A stretch of 64,000 nt of DNA, taken from Streptococcus mitis (GTDB lineage: Bacteria; Bacillota; Bacilli; Lactobacillales; Streptococcaceae). Made by a program: the position numbers and the translations under genes. Location of the stretch: assembly GCF_001579045.1 (NCBI RefSeq), contig NZ_KQ970261.1, positions 395,212 to 459,211 of the forward strand. Direction: 5' to 3'. Below are positions 41,601-49,173 of this stretch, piece after piece; position 1 is the stretch's first letter, and each line of letters opens with the position of its first letter. The notes under the pieces were generated by a model. It searched no databases. It was not told the origin of the DNA and was given only the letters and a program-made list of their open reading frames with translations.

Positions 41601-42329
41601 TGCGCCAACACCTGTACCAGCTACTCCACCTTCTCTGAAACCAGTTCCTTCTTGCATCTTTTTACCATTACGGCTATCAGTGTTTTTATTTTCCTTTACT
41701 GTTTCTTCAGCCTTAATTGATTTCAAGATAGAAGTTAATGAGCTAATTTGTTTTGCTTTAGCATCTACTTCTTTTTGAGTAGTACTCAAAGCTTCTAGAT
41801 ATTGTCTAGCGTCAGCAACAAGTTTTTCAGCATTTTGGATTTGAGAAGCTTGTTTTTTATTTCCTCGGATACGTTCAATTTGAGCTTCCAAATCTGCTAA
41901 GTTAGCTCTCAACGTAGATGAGTTGACAGTTTCTTTATCTACACTGTTTACTTTATTTTTTGATACTTCCTTAGTTTCAGGAGTTTCCTTCGTTTCGGCC
42001 ACTTGTGGACTTGTTGCTGGAACTACTTCTTCTTTCGTCCCAGGTTTTAGTGTTTCCGTACCTACTTCTGGAGCCTTTTCTTGTTTTGGGTCAGTCGCAA
42101 CCTCTACCTTATTCGCAGATTGAGGAGTATCTCCAACCTTTGACATTACCGTAGCCGTTTCAGTCTTTTGCTCATCAGCATTTACCTGATCCAAATTGTA
42201 ACCAAATAAAAACCCTGTACCAACCAATACACTTGCCGCACCAACTTTTAACTTTTTGATAGAATATTTTTCATATTTATTCCCACAAAAATAACGATGA
42301 TCTTTTTGCTGTCTAGATAATTTAAACAT
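35610..42329 (-). CDS. Giant CshA-like fibrillar surface adhesin, LPXTG-anchored
   Basis: A 2239-residue cell-wall protein. The start at 42329 (MFKLSRQQKDHRYF) is set by GGTGG 6 bases upstream. Then come a YSIRK-type signal (YSIKKLKVGAASVLVGTGF), a non-repetitive adhesive region with a helical segment (about 130-200) and a GEVED motif (GTGEVEDFKTQI), nine CshA-type fibril repeats of about 100 residues (each opening like TPVTPEGTP and ending in a YTPTV strand), four MucBP-like units (IPGYRFVETKKLPNGDTEHV), and the anchor LPNTG with a hydrophobic tail and KKKED. CshA in S. gordonii forms fibrils that bind fibronectin and other oral bacteria; the same role here is inference. Flanked on both sides by BOX elements. 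Confidence 0.92.
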   Translation of the reverse strand: MFKLSRQQKDHRYFCGNKYEKYSIKKLKVGAASVLVGTGFLFGYNLDQVNADEQKTETATVMSKVGDTPQSANKVEVATDPKQEKAPEVGTETLKPGTKEEVVPATSPQVAETKETPETKEVSKNKVNSVDKETVNSSTLRANLADLEAQIERIRGNKKQASQIQNAEKLVADARQYLEALSTTQKEVDAKAKQISSLTSILKSIKAEETVKENKNTDSRNGKKMQEGTGFREGGVAGTGVGADVVDATAKPYNPNAVRSDFSNKEASAGMLNQVSWLDFSNLADWQNVKMLPDGNMALQEGSVYTKEIMKDYIVKITVKSLKPFQATEIYRKRLEAAGATEEEKATYDPTARNWYMKNRGSGAGDANQEVNIIAKPMDRWTEIKKAGLDTGTRKTTIKAEKVATSIGVQFDISGTYRGKPVRPAVVMTDGESANPGESVIFTTNGTGWQLISEVKQDRQDARHYTPVDIGSIQRNTFNERYGNGIDYNNYEEIENHGMRQGKGYGPDNKKIAYKYLSSPDLETGGLGSGVFGPVTNAGSNSTPVVMTKDATEVGFYIVTDGHQAAMIGFVPVDSGDAPATYGEATHTLTTISSVDGSEVKQPYLGSVRPDMDTGNEKNWLGDDTKEEADEGIDQILPDNLKGQTNQVIKMNRERQGSYTLQVQAHTGGAPEAHIYGWIDFNHNGTFEENERSDLATITKDGPVTLQFNNNIAVDDPSLVELGTRVRIATTSKAIEQPTGIAGTGEVEDFKTQITHPPVGEKKTTEGLVKETQRESIHFTARGKTSYDMNTDTSIDTNTPPVYIDNKTGQAITLSADGTYTVAGQGTYKFIVADNKIDVNVEFTPADGFVGEAHGITLRRQDTNGATTDWISKDTAATPVVNDVRQSMDGLYIPKVTVPTSVNATPVNADSQNLQGLPQKGKPTFNVESAKEPVTASAKYPAKLVDPRTNTVTELTTVDAFEQGTTNKIGTYTIVPETGEITFTPNKDFKGIPAPATISADVELTHDKDGNVTTKTLTATYTPTITPVTPTAEKSETSDVQGKVQTSPIKLDTEETGDDKGKTVNFDKGTQTGPKGERVELNPETLTLLDSTGEEVTSVTTPQGKYELDKANKTISFTPNKDFVGTATPVKVQIKDVNGTKVETTYTPTVTDVTMESVDKTSEAPQGQTQTGKPEFTISSPNVQITGYKLVDPVSKTPVDSTEIEVPEQGTYKIDKTTGQVTFIPKPGYTGTADGITVQATDENGETKDAKYTPKVTPLTVTPENKTSKNIQGVPQEGTPTFTIPEGVTNASITSRKLVDPTYNTPKDSVIVEGKGTFVIDETGKVTFTPVPSYTGEVPAIEVEATVTVTNEKNEPATITSKATYKPEIVPVKPTAESSTTSDVQGKVQTSSIVLDTEETGDDKGKTVNFNKGIEQGPKGERTELNPDTLTLLNEAGEEVTSVTTPQGKYELDKANKTITFTPNKDFAGEATPVKVQIKDANGTKVETTYTPTVIEVTPTGKDSATTGPQGIAQTSPIVFNQKDEADNTTVNFETGHERVELKQDTLTLVNGNGEKVTTITVPEVGTYELKDGAITFTPVKTFTGTAEGVTVQVEDENGKVVTKKYVPIVTPVTPEGTPVETTGIQGATQEGTPTFKPGNPNVPINEEVAPTLEGANPEGKVVVPGEGTYTVDKDGKVTFTPEPQFTGTAKGVTVKRVDKNGTPVTAKYTPTVTPVTPEGTPAETTGIQGTTQEGTPTFKPGNPNVPMDEEVAPTLEGANPEGKVVVLGEGTYTVDKDGKVTFTPEPQFTGTAKGVTVKRVDKNGTPVTAKYTPTVTPVTPTGENAETEGPKAKPQTSTIVFDKKDQDNTTVNFDKGHENVALDPTTTTLVGKDGKPTTEVKIPGEGTYTLANNVITFTPEPDFVGKATGVTVQVKDANGTKVEKTYTPTVRPVTTFVDEAGNPITVDKNNTPVVPEEDGTQPKKDIPGYRFVETKKLPNGDTEHVYEKVKTSFKDKEGNEISGNPSEDGEQPKKAIPGYRFVETKKLPNGDTEHVYEKVTTPTPSVEKPRIIARDTEGNIIPGFEFDMLSPILDIPEYEYVGEEPLSDGTIKRIYKKVKKSTTPAKPYSPTPTQITEKVLTTFVDENGNVIIQEENGSHPGREIEGYELIGIKRDSIGNVRNIYRKIHSTIPVESVQPTTPTMPEQSAQPVQTVAVKEAEAKRELPNTGTEDHANLAALGLLGVLSGFGLVARKKKED
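36871..37488 (-). repeat. Two near-identical 309-bp tandem repeats inside the adhesin gene
   Basis: The phrase GTTACTGGGGTAACTGTTGG recurs exactly 309 bases apart (36871 and 37180), and nearly all bases between match. This corresponds to fibril repeats 7 and 8 (103 codons each), with only a few substitutions such as NVPI/NVPM. Confidence 0.9.
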
Positions 42330-42341
42330 AGCTTTCCACCT

Positions 42342-42356
42342 TATATATATATATAT
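42342..42356. repeat. (TA)7 tract in the adhesin leader
   Basis: An uninterrupted run of seven TA units plus T lies between the promoter and the ribosome site of the CshA-like gene. Confidence 0.85.
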
Positions 42357-42387
42357 GCACTGTAAGTAGACATATATTCCTTTATAC

Positions 42388-42396
42388 ATTATATCA
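42388..42396 (-). promoter_or_regulatory. Extended -10 promoter of the CshA-like adhesin
   Basis: Minus-strand TGATATAAT (TG, one base, perfect TATAAT) about 60 bases before the ATG; no clear -35. Confidence 0.6.
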
Positions 42397-42606
42397 CGTT
42401 CTTAATAAAAACATTAACATTTATTACTTTTTTTATTGTTTGAAATATGTTGCCAAATCAGTTAGTAAATAACAAAATGAAACTAGTAAAAAGCTTCATA
42501 AATCTACAGTTTATAAGATACAGATAGATAGAAAATATTGGAGTAATATCTTCCAGAATTGCCAAGGAACTCCAGCAACCATTATTGTTATCAGTTTATT
42601 AAAAGC

Positions 42607-42806
42607 TAATACTCTTCGAAAATCTCTTCAAACCACGTCAACGTCGCCTTACCGTAGGTATGGTTACTGACTTCGTCAGTCTTATCTACAACCTCAAAAC
42701 GGTGTTTTGAGCTGACTTCGTCAGTTCTATCCACAACCTCAAAACAGTGTTTTGAGCAACCTGCAGCTAGTTTCCTAGTTTGCTCTTTGATTTTCATTGA
42801 GTATAA
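42607..42806. repeat. BOX element with two central boxB-like units
   Basis: Begins TAATACTCTTCGAAAATCTC, ends TTTTCATTGAGTATAAT, inverted relative to the copy at 35319. The middle contains two copies of a unit with CTGACTTCGTCAGT and CCTCAAAAC-GTGTTTTGAG, each of which forms a hairpin. A 63-codon open frame inside it is not a gene. Confidence 0.93.
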
Positions 42807-42899
42807 TAATTATAAAACGAATCTTCTAACCTATCTTTACAAAGACAATAAAAATATTTTGTAGAGCTATGAAGTTATACAGAATGAGTACAAAAAATA

Positions 42900-42956
42900 A
42901 AATCTCCAGTTTAGGAACTACTTTTGAGTTCACTAATCTGGAGATTTTTGAATATC
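42900..42956 (-). terminator. Hairpin terminator of the accessory Sec operon, partner of 35431-35487
   Basis: AAATCTCCAGTTTAG pairs imperfectly with CTAATCTGGAGATTT; on the minus strand it is followed by TATTTTTTG. It is about 150 bp after asp5. The sequence from AAAATCTCC to GAATAT is alike at most positions to 35431-35487. Confidence 0.75.
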
Positions 42957-43104
42957 AGTCCTTATTAATCACTTACAATAAAGGGTAGTTTCAGGAAGAC
43001 AACGACAAGTTTGTAACTCTTAAAGGGAAAACAAGCTTGTTGCATGATCACTTATTATTTCATTGACTACTTTGAGAAACTCCTAAAACCTCCGAAGCTT
43101 CCTT

Positions 43105-43329
43105 CTATTTATAAGTCATCACCATAAAGGTTAGTAATAGGACGAATAAGGCCAAACTCACCAATAAAGTGAGCACCTTGACCAAGGTGTTACTCTGCCA
43201 GTAACTTGGTTTACCAATATTACTAGTGGCATCCATGGAAAATAGTTGATTTTGACGGGGTTGTATGGTTACCAGTACAATCAAAGCAAGAGATAGGACA
43301 ATAGCTAAAACAATCAGTATTTCAATCAT
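43105..43329 (-). CDS. asp5: Accessory Sec system protein Asp5 (SecG-like)
   Basis: A 74-residue protein with two membrane segments (about 3-22 and 50-71) separated by a polar loop, the SecG topology. Together with Asp4 it is thought to support the SecY2 channel as SecE/SecG do for SecY. Last gene of the secY2-to-asp5 operon, 4 bp after asp4. Confidence 0.85.
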   Translation of the reverse strand: MIEILIVLAIVLSLALIVLVTIQPRQNQLFSMDATSNIGKPSYWQSNTLVKVLTLLVSLALFVLLLTFMVMTYK

Positions 43330-43333
43330 ATGC

Positions 43334-43513
43334 CTACCTCAAAATTCCCAGCAAAGTAAAGAGCAAACCAATCAGAATCATCAAACCCAGTAAGAGTGAA
43401 AAAGTCTTACTAATCTTTTCCCCTCGGGTTTCTTTTTCCTTCTTGATAGGTTTTTGTTTCAACTCTTCCATGCGACCTTCAACGTCTTTGTAAAATAAAT
43501 CTTCCTCTGACAT
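43334..43513 (-). CDS. asp4: Accessory Sec system protein Asp4 (SecE-like)
   Basis: A 59-residue protein, MSEEDLFYKDVEGRMEELKQ then a lysine-rich stretch and a single C-terminal membrane segment (LLLGLMILIGLLFTLLG), as in SecE. AGGAGG sits inside the end of gtfB and the ATG is one base before... the gtfB stop region (gap of one base). Short enough to be missed by length cut-offs; size, position and topology fit Asp4 of S. gordonii. Confidence 0.85.
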   Translation of the reverse strand: MSEEDLFYKDVEGRMEELKQKPIKKEKETRGEKISKTFSLLLGLMILIGLLFTLLGILR

Positions 43514-43514
43514 G

Positions 43515-44852
43515 TTAGCCTCCTAAAACAGTTTGCATGGTTTCCTGATATCTCACCAAGTCAACATAATTTGCATGTTGGCCTTGTTTGCCAAGTGCCT
43601 GACGCATTTGTTCAACATCTGAAAGAGCCAGTTTAATGGTCTCAACCAAAGGAGAAACGTCACTACTTTCAAATAGATGTTCTGGAGCGATATAAAGTCT
43701 ATTGTGTACCGTCTGATTAAAACCAAGAATCAACACATTATGCTCAAAGGCCTGACGAACTGCCTGCAATAACTCATTGCTATAGTTGATATCCAAGTAA
43801 ATATCCGACAGTTGATACAACTCCTGAATCTTCTGCGGACTAGCATTCTGGTAAAGGACCACATTAGGATAGCGAAGCATGTCTAAGAGCTTAGAAGACA
43901 TCTCTGTCACCGCTGCAATGCGGAAAGTAACATCAGGCAAGGCTTCTACGATTGCTTCTACTTGCTCAATCTGATCTGAATTAGTCAAGATTAAGGCATC
44001 TCGTCTTAGGAAATTATCGCGTTTAAACTGGTAATGGTAACCCAAGTGCACAAACTGATCATGGTATTTCTCGTCAGTTAACTCCAAAGCGCGCTCATAA
44101 GTCGCCTTGTTTGGAATGATAATCTTTTTAGTACGCACATCATCGCTTTCCAAAATCAACTGCATATTGCCCGGAATAGCATCATAAAGAGGTTCCTGCC
44201 AAACTAGGATATCTGAGCCAGATTTATCTGGATGATGGAAGGAAACCAAGAAAGGAGTCGCTAAGGTATTAAAGATAAGCTGACTGGTATCTATTTCCAA
44301 ATCTTGCAAAAAGAAGGTGATAAATTCAACCTTATTTGCAAAGTAACGCATGGACTGACCAGGCAAAGTCAATAAGATATCACCCGTCACATGGTTTTCA
44401 AGTAAAACTTGTTGATCATTGACATCTTGGTAAACTGTCATAATCGGCTCGCTATCTGCGCTATAGGTCGTTGTAGCAAAACAAGCTCCGAAGCGATTAT
44501 AGTGATCAACCTGGCGTACTCTTCCTTCCAAGTCTTTCCAATCTACCTGTTTAACCAATCGAGCCTGCATTCCATCTGCAAAGTGAATTACAGCCCTCTC
44601 CTGTAGTAAATCGTTAATAGTGGCCGAACTATTATTCCCCATAATTTCCCAAAAATCTGGAACGGGAACTTGATTAAAATAGAGAGGTTTTCCATCCTCG
44701 TAACCTAGATAATAGGTAAAAGGAGAAACCAGACCATCAGGCAGAAAACCATCTGCATCGATGACTACTCCAAGTTGAGAAAGTCCAGTAGAGACTAGAC
44801 TTTCGTGTAAATCTCGACTTTCCTGACTATATCGATCATAAAGTTCAATCAT
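43515..44852 (-). CDS. gtfB: Accessory Sec glycosylation chaperone GtfB
   Basis: Non-catalytic partner of GtfA; the complex adds the first GlcNAc to serine and threonine of the serine-rich repeat protein, GtfB holding the acceptor. The 445-residue protein begins MIELYDRYSQESRDLHESL and has a GT-B-like C-terminal half with the segments LILTNSDQIEQVE, FRIAAVTEMS and DIYLDINYS. It overlaps gtfA by 8 bp. The C-terminal pattern recurs in three other places in this window (61621 gene, 62846 gene and the remnant at 58553). Confidence 0.93.
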   Translation of the reverse strand: MIELYDRYSQESRDLHESLVSTGLSQLGVVIDADGFLPDGLVSPFTYYLGYEDGKPLYFNQVPVPDFWEIMGNNSSATINDLLQERAVIHFADGMQARLVKQVDWKDLEGRVRQVDHYNRFGACFATTTYSADSEPIMTVYQDVNDQQVLLENHVTGDILLTLPGQSMRYFANKVEFITFFLQDLEIDTSQLIFNTLATPFLVSFHHPDKSGSDILVWQEPLYDAIPGNMQLILESDDVRTKKIIIPNKATYERALELTDEKYHDQFVHLGYHYQFKRDNFLRRDALILTNSDQIEQVEAIVEALPDVTFRIAAVTEMSSKLLDMLRYPNVVLYQNASPQKIQELYQLSDIYLDINYSNELLQAVRQAFEHNVLILGFNQTVHNRLYIAPEHLFESSDVSPLVETIKLALSDVEQMRQALGKQGQHANYVDLVRYQETMQTVLGG

Positions 44853-46356
44853 GGAGCACCTCCTCTACTGTTTTCTTCCACTTTCCTAACATTTCTTTGG
44901 TTAAGAAGCCTTCCGCAATTTGATAAGAATGGGCACGCATAGCTTCCAAGCGATTTTCTTGATACAATTGACAAATCTTAGTTGAAAAAGCTTGCTTGAT
45001 TTGGTCTTCTACATGGTCAGATGAACTTGGAATCAAATAACCATTTTGCCCATCTTCTATAAAGGTCTGATTACCATAAGGTACATCAAAACCGATTAGG
45101 GGGAGACCCGATCCAACAGCTTCCATCAAGGTCAAACCAAAGCCTTCGCTGGTAGAAGCCGTCAAGTAGACCTCATACTGACTATAAATCTGCGCAAGAT
45201 CCGCATGCCCCTTGAGTTGGATATAATCCTCTGCCTTATGAGTTGAAATAATTTCTCTTAGTAGAGAATCCTCTCCACCACTACCATAAATATCAAAGGT
45301 TAATTCAGGCATTTCCTTATGAGCCTCAATGACTGCCTTGACCAACCAGTCAATGTGTTTTTCTTTGGCAAGACGTGAAGCCGTAATCAATGAAAAGGGC
45401 TTACGTCCTTGACTTGACTCAGTCAAGGAATCAATACTTCCTACTGGAATGGTAACAACCTTTGGTTGGTGCTGGGTGTATTTGGCAAATTGCTCTTGCA
45501 ACACTTCCTTCTGTCTGTCAGTTGATACGATAAAGAAATCAACCTTATCTGCATTGGTAAACTGGTAATCATAATAGTTATTCCAAAGAATGTAATCCTC
45601 ATTTGTAACATTTTCACTATAATGCTCCGCATGGACAACTACTGCTAAATGCGCTAGCTGTGCTTCCTCAAAAACAACCTGTCCAATACCTGTCTCCCTA
45701 TCAAGAATGACCAAATCAGACTTGTTCAAATTCAAGGATTTCATAAAGGAACGCATGAAGGCTTGCTTTCCATAGAAAATCTTATCCTTGAAACGGTAAA
45801 CTTCTTCCTTCCCTTGATTCATCAAGATATCATAGACTGGAGTCCCGTCTTCATTGTAAAAGGTTCGCTGATATAATACTGCAACATTGTCCTTGGGAGC
45901 AAAGTATTCAGTGCAGTAACGAGTATAAGAAAAGTAATCCTTGCGAATCAGTTTTCCTTTAAAAACATACTCAGCGTGTTGAACCAAGTCCTTATTCTCA
46001 TCTACCAAATAACAGGTTACAAACTTATCTTGGTCAGAAAAGAAGACACGCAAGACCTTCCCATTCTTTTCTCTACGACTTTCGACACCACCAAAATAAG
46101 TCAAGACATCATCCACTGTCACACTTGTCGGTGCAATTTTGATATCTGTAAAATGATTATAAAGCCAGATCACTTGATCATCATCAAAACCAATATTGGC
46201 GGTTAAGTGCTGAATATTATCGGCTAAAATCATATCTGTAAAGATAAACTTAGAGGGTAGATTTAAACTACGAAAAATACCCGCGCGATAGGCTTGAGCG
46301 TATTCAACACCGCTACTAGCCCAGCCAATGCCTAAATTTATATTATAAATTGTCAT
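44845..46356 (-). CDS. gtfA: Accessory Sec glycosyltransferase GtfA
   Basis: Catalytic GT4 subunit that attaches GlcNAc to the serine-rich repeats in the cytosol before export. The 503 residues begin MTIYNINLGIGWASSGVEYA; the GT4 nucleotide-sugar site is seen in ASRLAKEKHIDWLVKAV, DIYGSGGED and the EX7E-like segment TSEGFGLTLMEAVGSGLPLIG. A DUF1975-like beta-meander lies in the N-terminal half. It is followed by gtfB with overlap and preceded by secA2. Confidence 0.95.
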   Translation of the reverse strand: MTIYNINLGIGWASSGVEYAQAYRAGIFRSLNLPSKFIFTDMILADNIQHLTANIGFDDDQVIWLYNHFTDIKIAPTSVTVDDVLTYFGGVESRREKNGKVLRVFFSDQDKFVTCYLVDENKDLVQHAEYVFKGKLIRKDYFSYTRYCTEYFAPKDNVAVLYQRTFYNEDGTPVYDILMNQGKEEVYRFKDKIFYGKQAFMRSFMKSLNLNKSDLVILDRETGIGQVVFEEAQLAHLAVVVHAEHYSENVTNEDYILWNNYYDYQFTNADKVDFFIVSTDRQKEVLQEQFAKYTQHQPKVVTIPVGSIDSLTESSQGRKPFSLITASRLAKEKHIDWLVKAVIEAHKEMPELTFDIYGSGGEDSLLREIISTHKAEDYIQLKGHADLAQIYSQYEVYLTASTSEGFGLTLMEAVGSGLPLIGFDVPYGNQTFIEDGQNGYLIPSSSDHVEDQIKQAFSTKICQLYQENRLEAMRAHSYQIAEGFLTKEMLGKWKKTVEEVLHD

Positions 46357-46367
46357 ATATTCTCCTC

Positions 46368-48740
46368 TTATGGGAAATGAGTCATAATTTCACCTTTAGA
46401 AGTAACTTCAACAAGTCCCATCAAAAGATTACGTATCATATCAGCCCGAATCTGTTCTTTCATGGTTTCAAAACCATCATAAGCCTCCTGATAATACTCT
46501 ACTATAGGATTTTTCTGAGCAGCCGGCTGATTCCCTATCGCCATAGTCAATTGTTGTAAGTAATCTACCTGCTCGACCCAGTTATCATCAATAGCCTTGA
46601 GCAAAGAAAGTCGTAAAAACTGTTCATACAAGTCATGTTGATCAAGTAATTCTTTCTTTTCTGAAAGTTCTTTATCAATCACCTGCTTTATAAAACTACG
46701 AACTGCAGTCTTGTCAGTCACATCTATATGATCTGGAATCTCTTTAACATGGAAACTAATATTGGTCACGATAAAGTGGAAGAGCAAGTCTCGGCTTTCA
46801 TAATTTGAAGAGGTCACTTGATCTATATAACTAGCAATGATTCCCTCAACAACATCCTCTAAGTCACGGGAACCATCTATTAGACGATCTCGCTCCTTAT
46901 AGACCATATCTCTTTGGATATTCATGCTTTCAGCATACTCCAGAGTCTGACGTCGTGCAGAACGTCCTGCACTATCACTTGCATGCTGTGCTTTTTCAAC
47001 AAGCCTACGATATTTATGTCCCTTTAAAACCTCTGGTTTGGTCATATCTTTAACTTGATAATCCTGATAACGTTTATGAACCCAATTCGGCCCAAACTTC
47101 TTTATAACATCGTCTTCAAGAGATACAAAAAACTTACTCATCCCAGGATCCCCTTGACGACCAGAACGTCCACGAATTTGCAGGTCAATCCGTTGACTTT
47201 CCATCCGCTCTGTTCCGATTACAATCAATCCTCCAAGTTCTGCAACTCCCTTACCAAGTTTAATATCCGTACCACGTCCTGCCATAGAGGTAGCTACTGT
47301 CACAGCCCCCATCTGACCTGACTCGGAGATAATCTGAGCCTCACGCGCTGCATTATTAGCATTTAGAACATTATGGGCAATCCCTTCACGTAATAAAAGA
47401 GATGAGTAAAGATGGGACATCTCCACAGAACCAACAAAAACCAATAAAGGATTTCCCTTAGCATGGTATTCTTTGATATACTCCAAAGAAGCATACACTT
47501 TTTCAGGTAACGTTACATACAAATTGTCTGGATAGTCAATCCGTTGTTTCGGACGATTGGTTGGAATACGAATAACTGCCATATTATAAGTTTCAAGAAA
47601 CTCTTTTTCTGCAACTTTACCTGTACCCGTCATTCCGGATACCTTATTAAACATCTTAAATAGACTTTGATAAGTGATAGAAGCCATGGCTCTCGTTTCT
47701 GGAGATAATTTGACATGTTCCTTCGCCTCAATCGCCTGATGAAGCCCCCCTTGCAATTTGGTCATTTCCATAAGACGTCCTGTCCCCTTATCAACCAGTA
47801 CCATTTCATCCCCTCGAACGATATAGTCCTTATCTCTTGTATAAAGTTTATGGGCTCTTATTGCATAGACTAGATGACGAGCAAAAACCGCATGTTCTTC
47901 CTTATAAAAATGATCTATCCCTAAAAAACTTTCAGCAGCCTTAGCACCTTTAGTGGTCAACCAAACTTCATCTTTCTCCTCTTTAAAAATGTAATCCTCA
48001 CCTTCAACCAAGGTCGTTACCAGCGTATCAATAATACCGTAGTGATTAGATTGAACACGCGGAGCACCGGCAACAATCAAAGGAGTTTGAGCACTATCAA
48101 GTAAAATATCATCAATTTCATCAATGATTACATAATCAAAAGGACGTAAAAATTTAGATGACTCATCAGAAGCTAAATTATCATTCAGATAATCAAATCC
48201 CAATACACTATTGGTTGTGTATATAATATCTGATCCATAAATAAGTCTTTTTTCCTCAGGTGTGTATTCTTCATTAGGATCACCTGTAAAGGGAATTCCA
48301 ACAGACAAGCCTAAAAAACGGTAAACCTGGCCCATTTCCTCCGCATCACGCTTGGCAAGATATTCATTCGTTGTAATAACCATCGTTCCCTTGCCCGTCA
48401 GCGCATTGAGATAAACGGGCATAGTAGCTGTCAAGGTTTTCCCCTCACCTGTGTTCATCTCCGCTACATTACCTTGATGAATAACAATTCCTCCCATGAC
48501 CTGGACATCATAGGGGAACATTCCTAACACTCGTTTATCTGCTTCACGTACTACTGCAAATGCCTCAACCAAAAGATCATCCACCATTTCTCCTTTAGCA
48601 AGACGTTGTCGGAATTCTAGTGTTTTTGCCGCTAATTTTTGATCTGAGAGAGACTCCATTTCCCCTTTTAGGGCATTAATCTTTTTTAAGATCCTTTTGA
48701 CTTTCCTCAACTGAAAATCTTGACTAAAATTTTTAATCAC
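46368..48740 (-). CDS. secA2: Accessory preprotein translocase ATPase SecA2
   Basis: Motor ATPase dedicated to the glycosylated adhesin. The 790-residue protein is shorter than housekeeping SecA: nucleotide-binding domain 1 with Walker [14 protein letters not shown] and Walker [13 protein letters not shown], domain 2 with [16 protein letters not shown] and [17 protein letters not shown], then helical scaffold and wing. The C-terminal zinc-binding linker of SecA is absent, as expected for SecA2. It overlaps asp3 by 8 bp. Confidence 0.96.
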   Translation of the reverse strand: MIKNFSQDFQLRKVKRILKKINALKGEMESLSDQKLAAKTLEFRQRLAKGEMVDDLLVEAFAVVREADKRVLGMFPYDVQVMGGIVIHQGNVAEMNTGEGKTLTATMPVYLNALTGKGTMVITTNEYLAKRDAEEMGQVYRFLGLSVGIPFTGDPNEEYTPEEKRLIYGSDIIYTTNSVLGFDYLNDNLASDESSKFLRPFDYVIIDEIDDILLDSAQTPLIVAGAPRVQSNHYGIIDTLVTTLVEGEDYIFKEEKDEVWLTTKGAKAAESFLGIDHFYKEEHAVFARHLVYAIRAHKLYTRDKDYIVRGDEMVLVDKGTGRLMEMTKLQGGLHQAIEAKEHVKLSPETRAMASITYQSLFKMFNKVSGMTGTGKVAEKEFLETYNMAVIRIPTNRPKQRIDYPDNLYVTLPEKVYASLEYIKEYHAKGNPLLVFVGSVEMSHLYSSLLLREGIAHNVLNANNAAREAQIISESGQMGAVTVATSMAGRGTDIKLGKGVAELGGLIVIGTERMESQRIDLQIRGRSGRQGDPGMSKFFVSLEDDVIKKFGPNWVHKRYQDYQVKDMTKPEVLKGHKYRRLVEKAQHASDSAGRSARRQTLEYAESMNIQRDMVYKERDRLIDGSRDLEDVVEGIIASYIDQVTSSNYESRDLLFHFIVTNISFHVKEIPDHIDVTDKTAVRSFIKQVIDKELSEKKELLDQHDLYEQFLRLSLLKAIDDNWVEQVDYLQQLTMAIGNQPAAQKNPIVEYYQEAYDGFETMKEQIRADMIRNLLMGLVEVTSKGEIMTHFP

Positions 48741-49173
48741 GATTCATCTCCTCGATATAAAAATCATAAAAGTCTAACGACTCAAAACCTGCACTCAAAA
48801 GAGACACTTCATAGGTGTAAGCTTCTTTGGGGTAAGTAAACATAAATTGTTTAACTTTTTCTACCTTTTCCTCAATTATAGTTTCATAGCGATCAAAAAA
48901 TCTAATTTTTATGTATAAACCTTGTTCTGGTTGACAATCGAAATTCATACACATTTGATAATCCTGTCCTCGTTTTAATAAAGGCAGACTAACTTGAGTT
49001 CTAGCTCCTTGATAGTTCAAACTAGAAAACCAGCTCCTCAGAATTTCTCCAGATGTTAACAAAGGATTATAGAGACTGACATGCTGGTAGCTATGATAAG
49101 TCACCCGAGTGCCGTACATAAATGTTCCCCCGACTTCTCCCCACTCTATTCCTTGTCTTTGTTTGATAATCAT
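48733..49173 (-). CDS. asp3: Accessory Sec system protein Asp3
   Basis: A 146-residue protein of the Asp1-Asp2-Asp3 complex, which binds SecA2 and the adhesin and is required for its export. Predicted beta-rich with a carbohydrate-binding-like fold (segments [18 protein letters not shown] and [14 protein letters not shown]). It overlaps asp2 by 4 bp at the start and secA2 by 8 bp at the end. Confidence 0.9.
   Translation of the reverse strand: MIIKQRQGIEWGEVGGTFMYGTRVTYHSYQHVSLYNPLLTSGEILRSWFSSLNYQGARTQVSLPLLKRGQDYQMCMNFDCQPEQGLYIKIRFFDRYETIIEEKVEKVKQFMFTYPKEAYTYEVSLLSAGFESLDFYDFYIEEMNRD

Noticed and set aside
42606-42797. A 63-codon open frame on the minus strand
   Set aside because: It lies wholly inside a BOX element; its repeated peptide simply reflects the boxB repeats.
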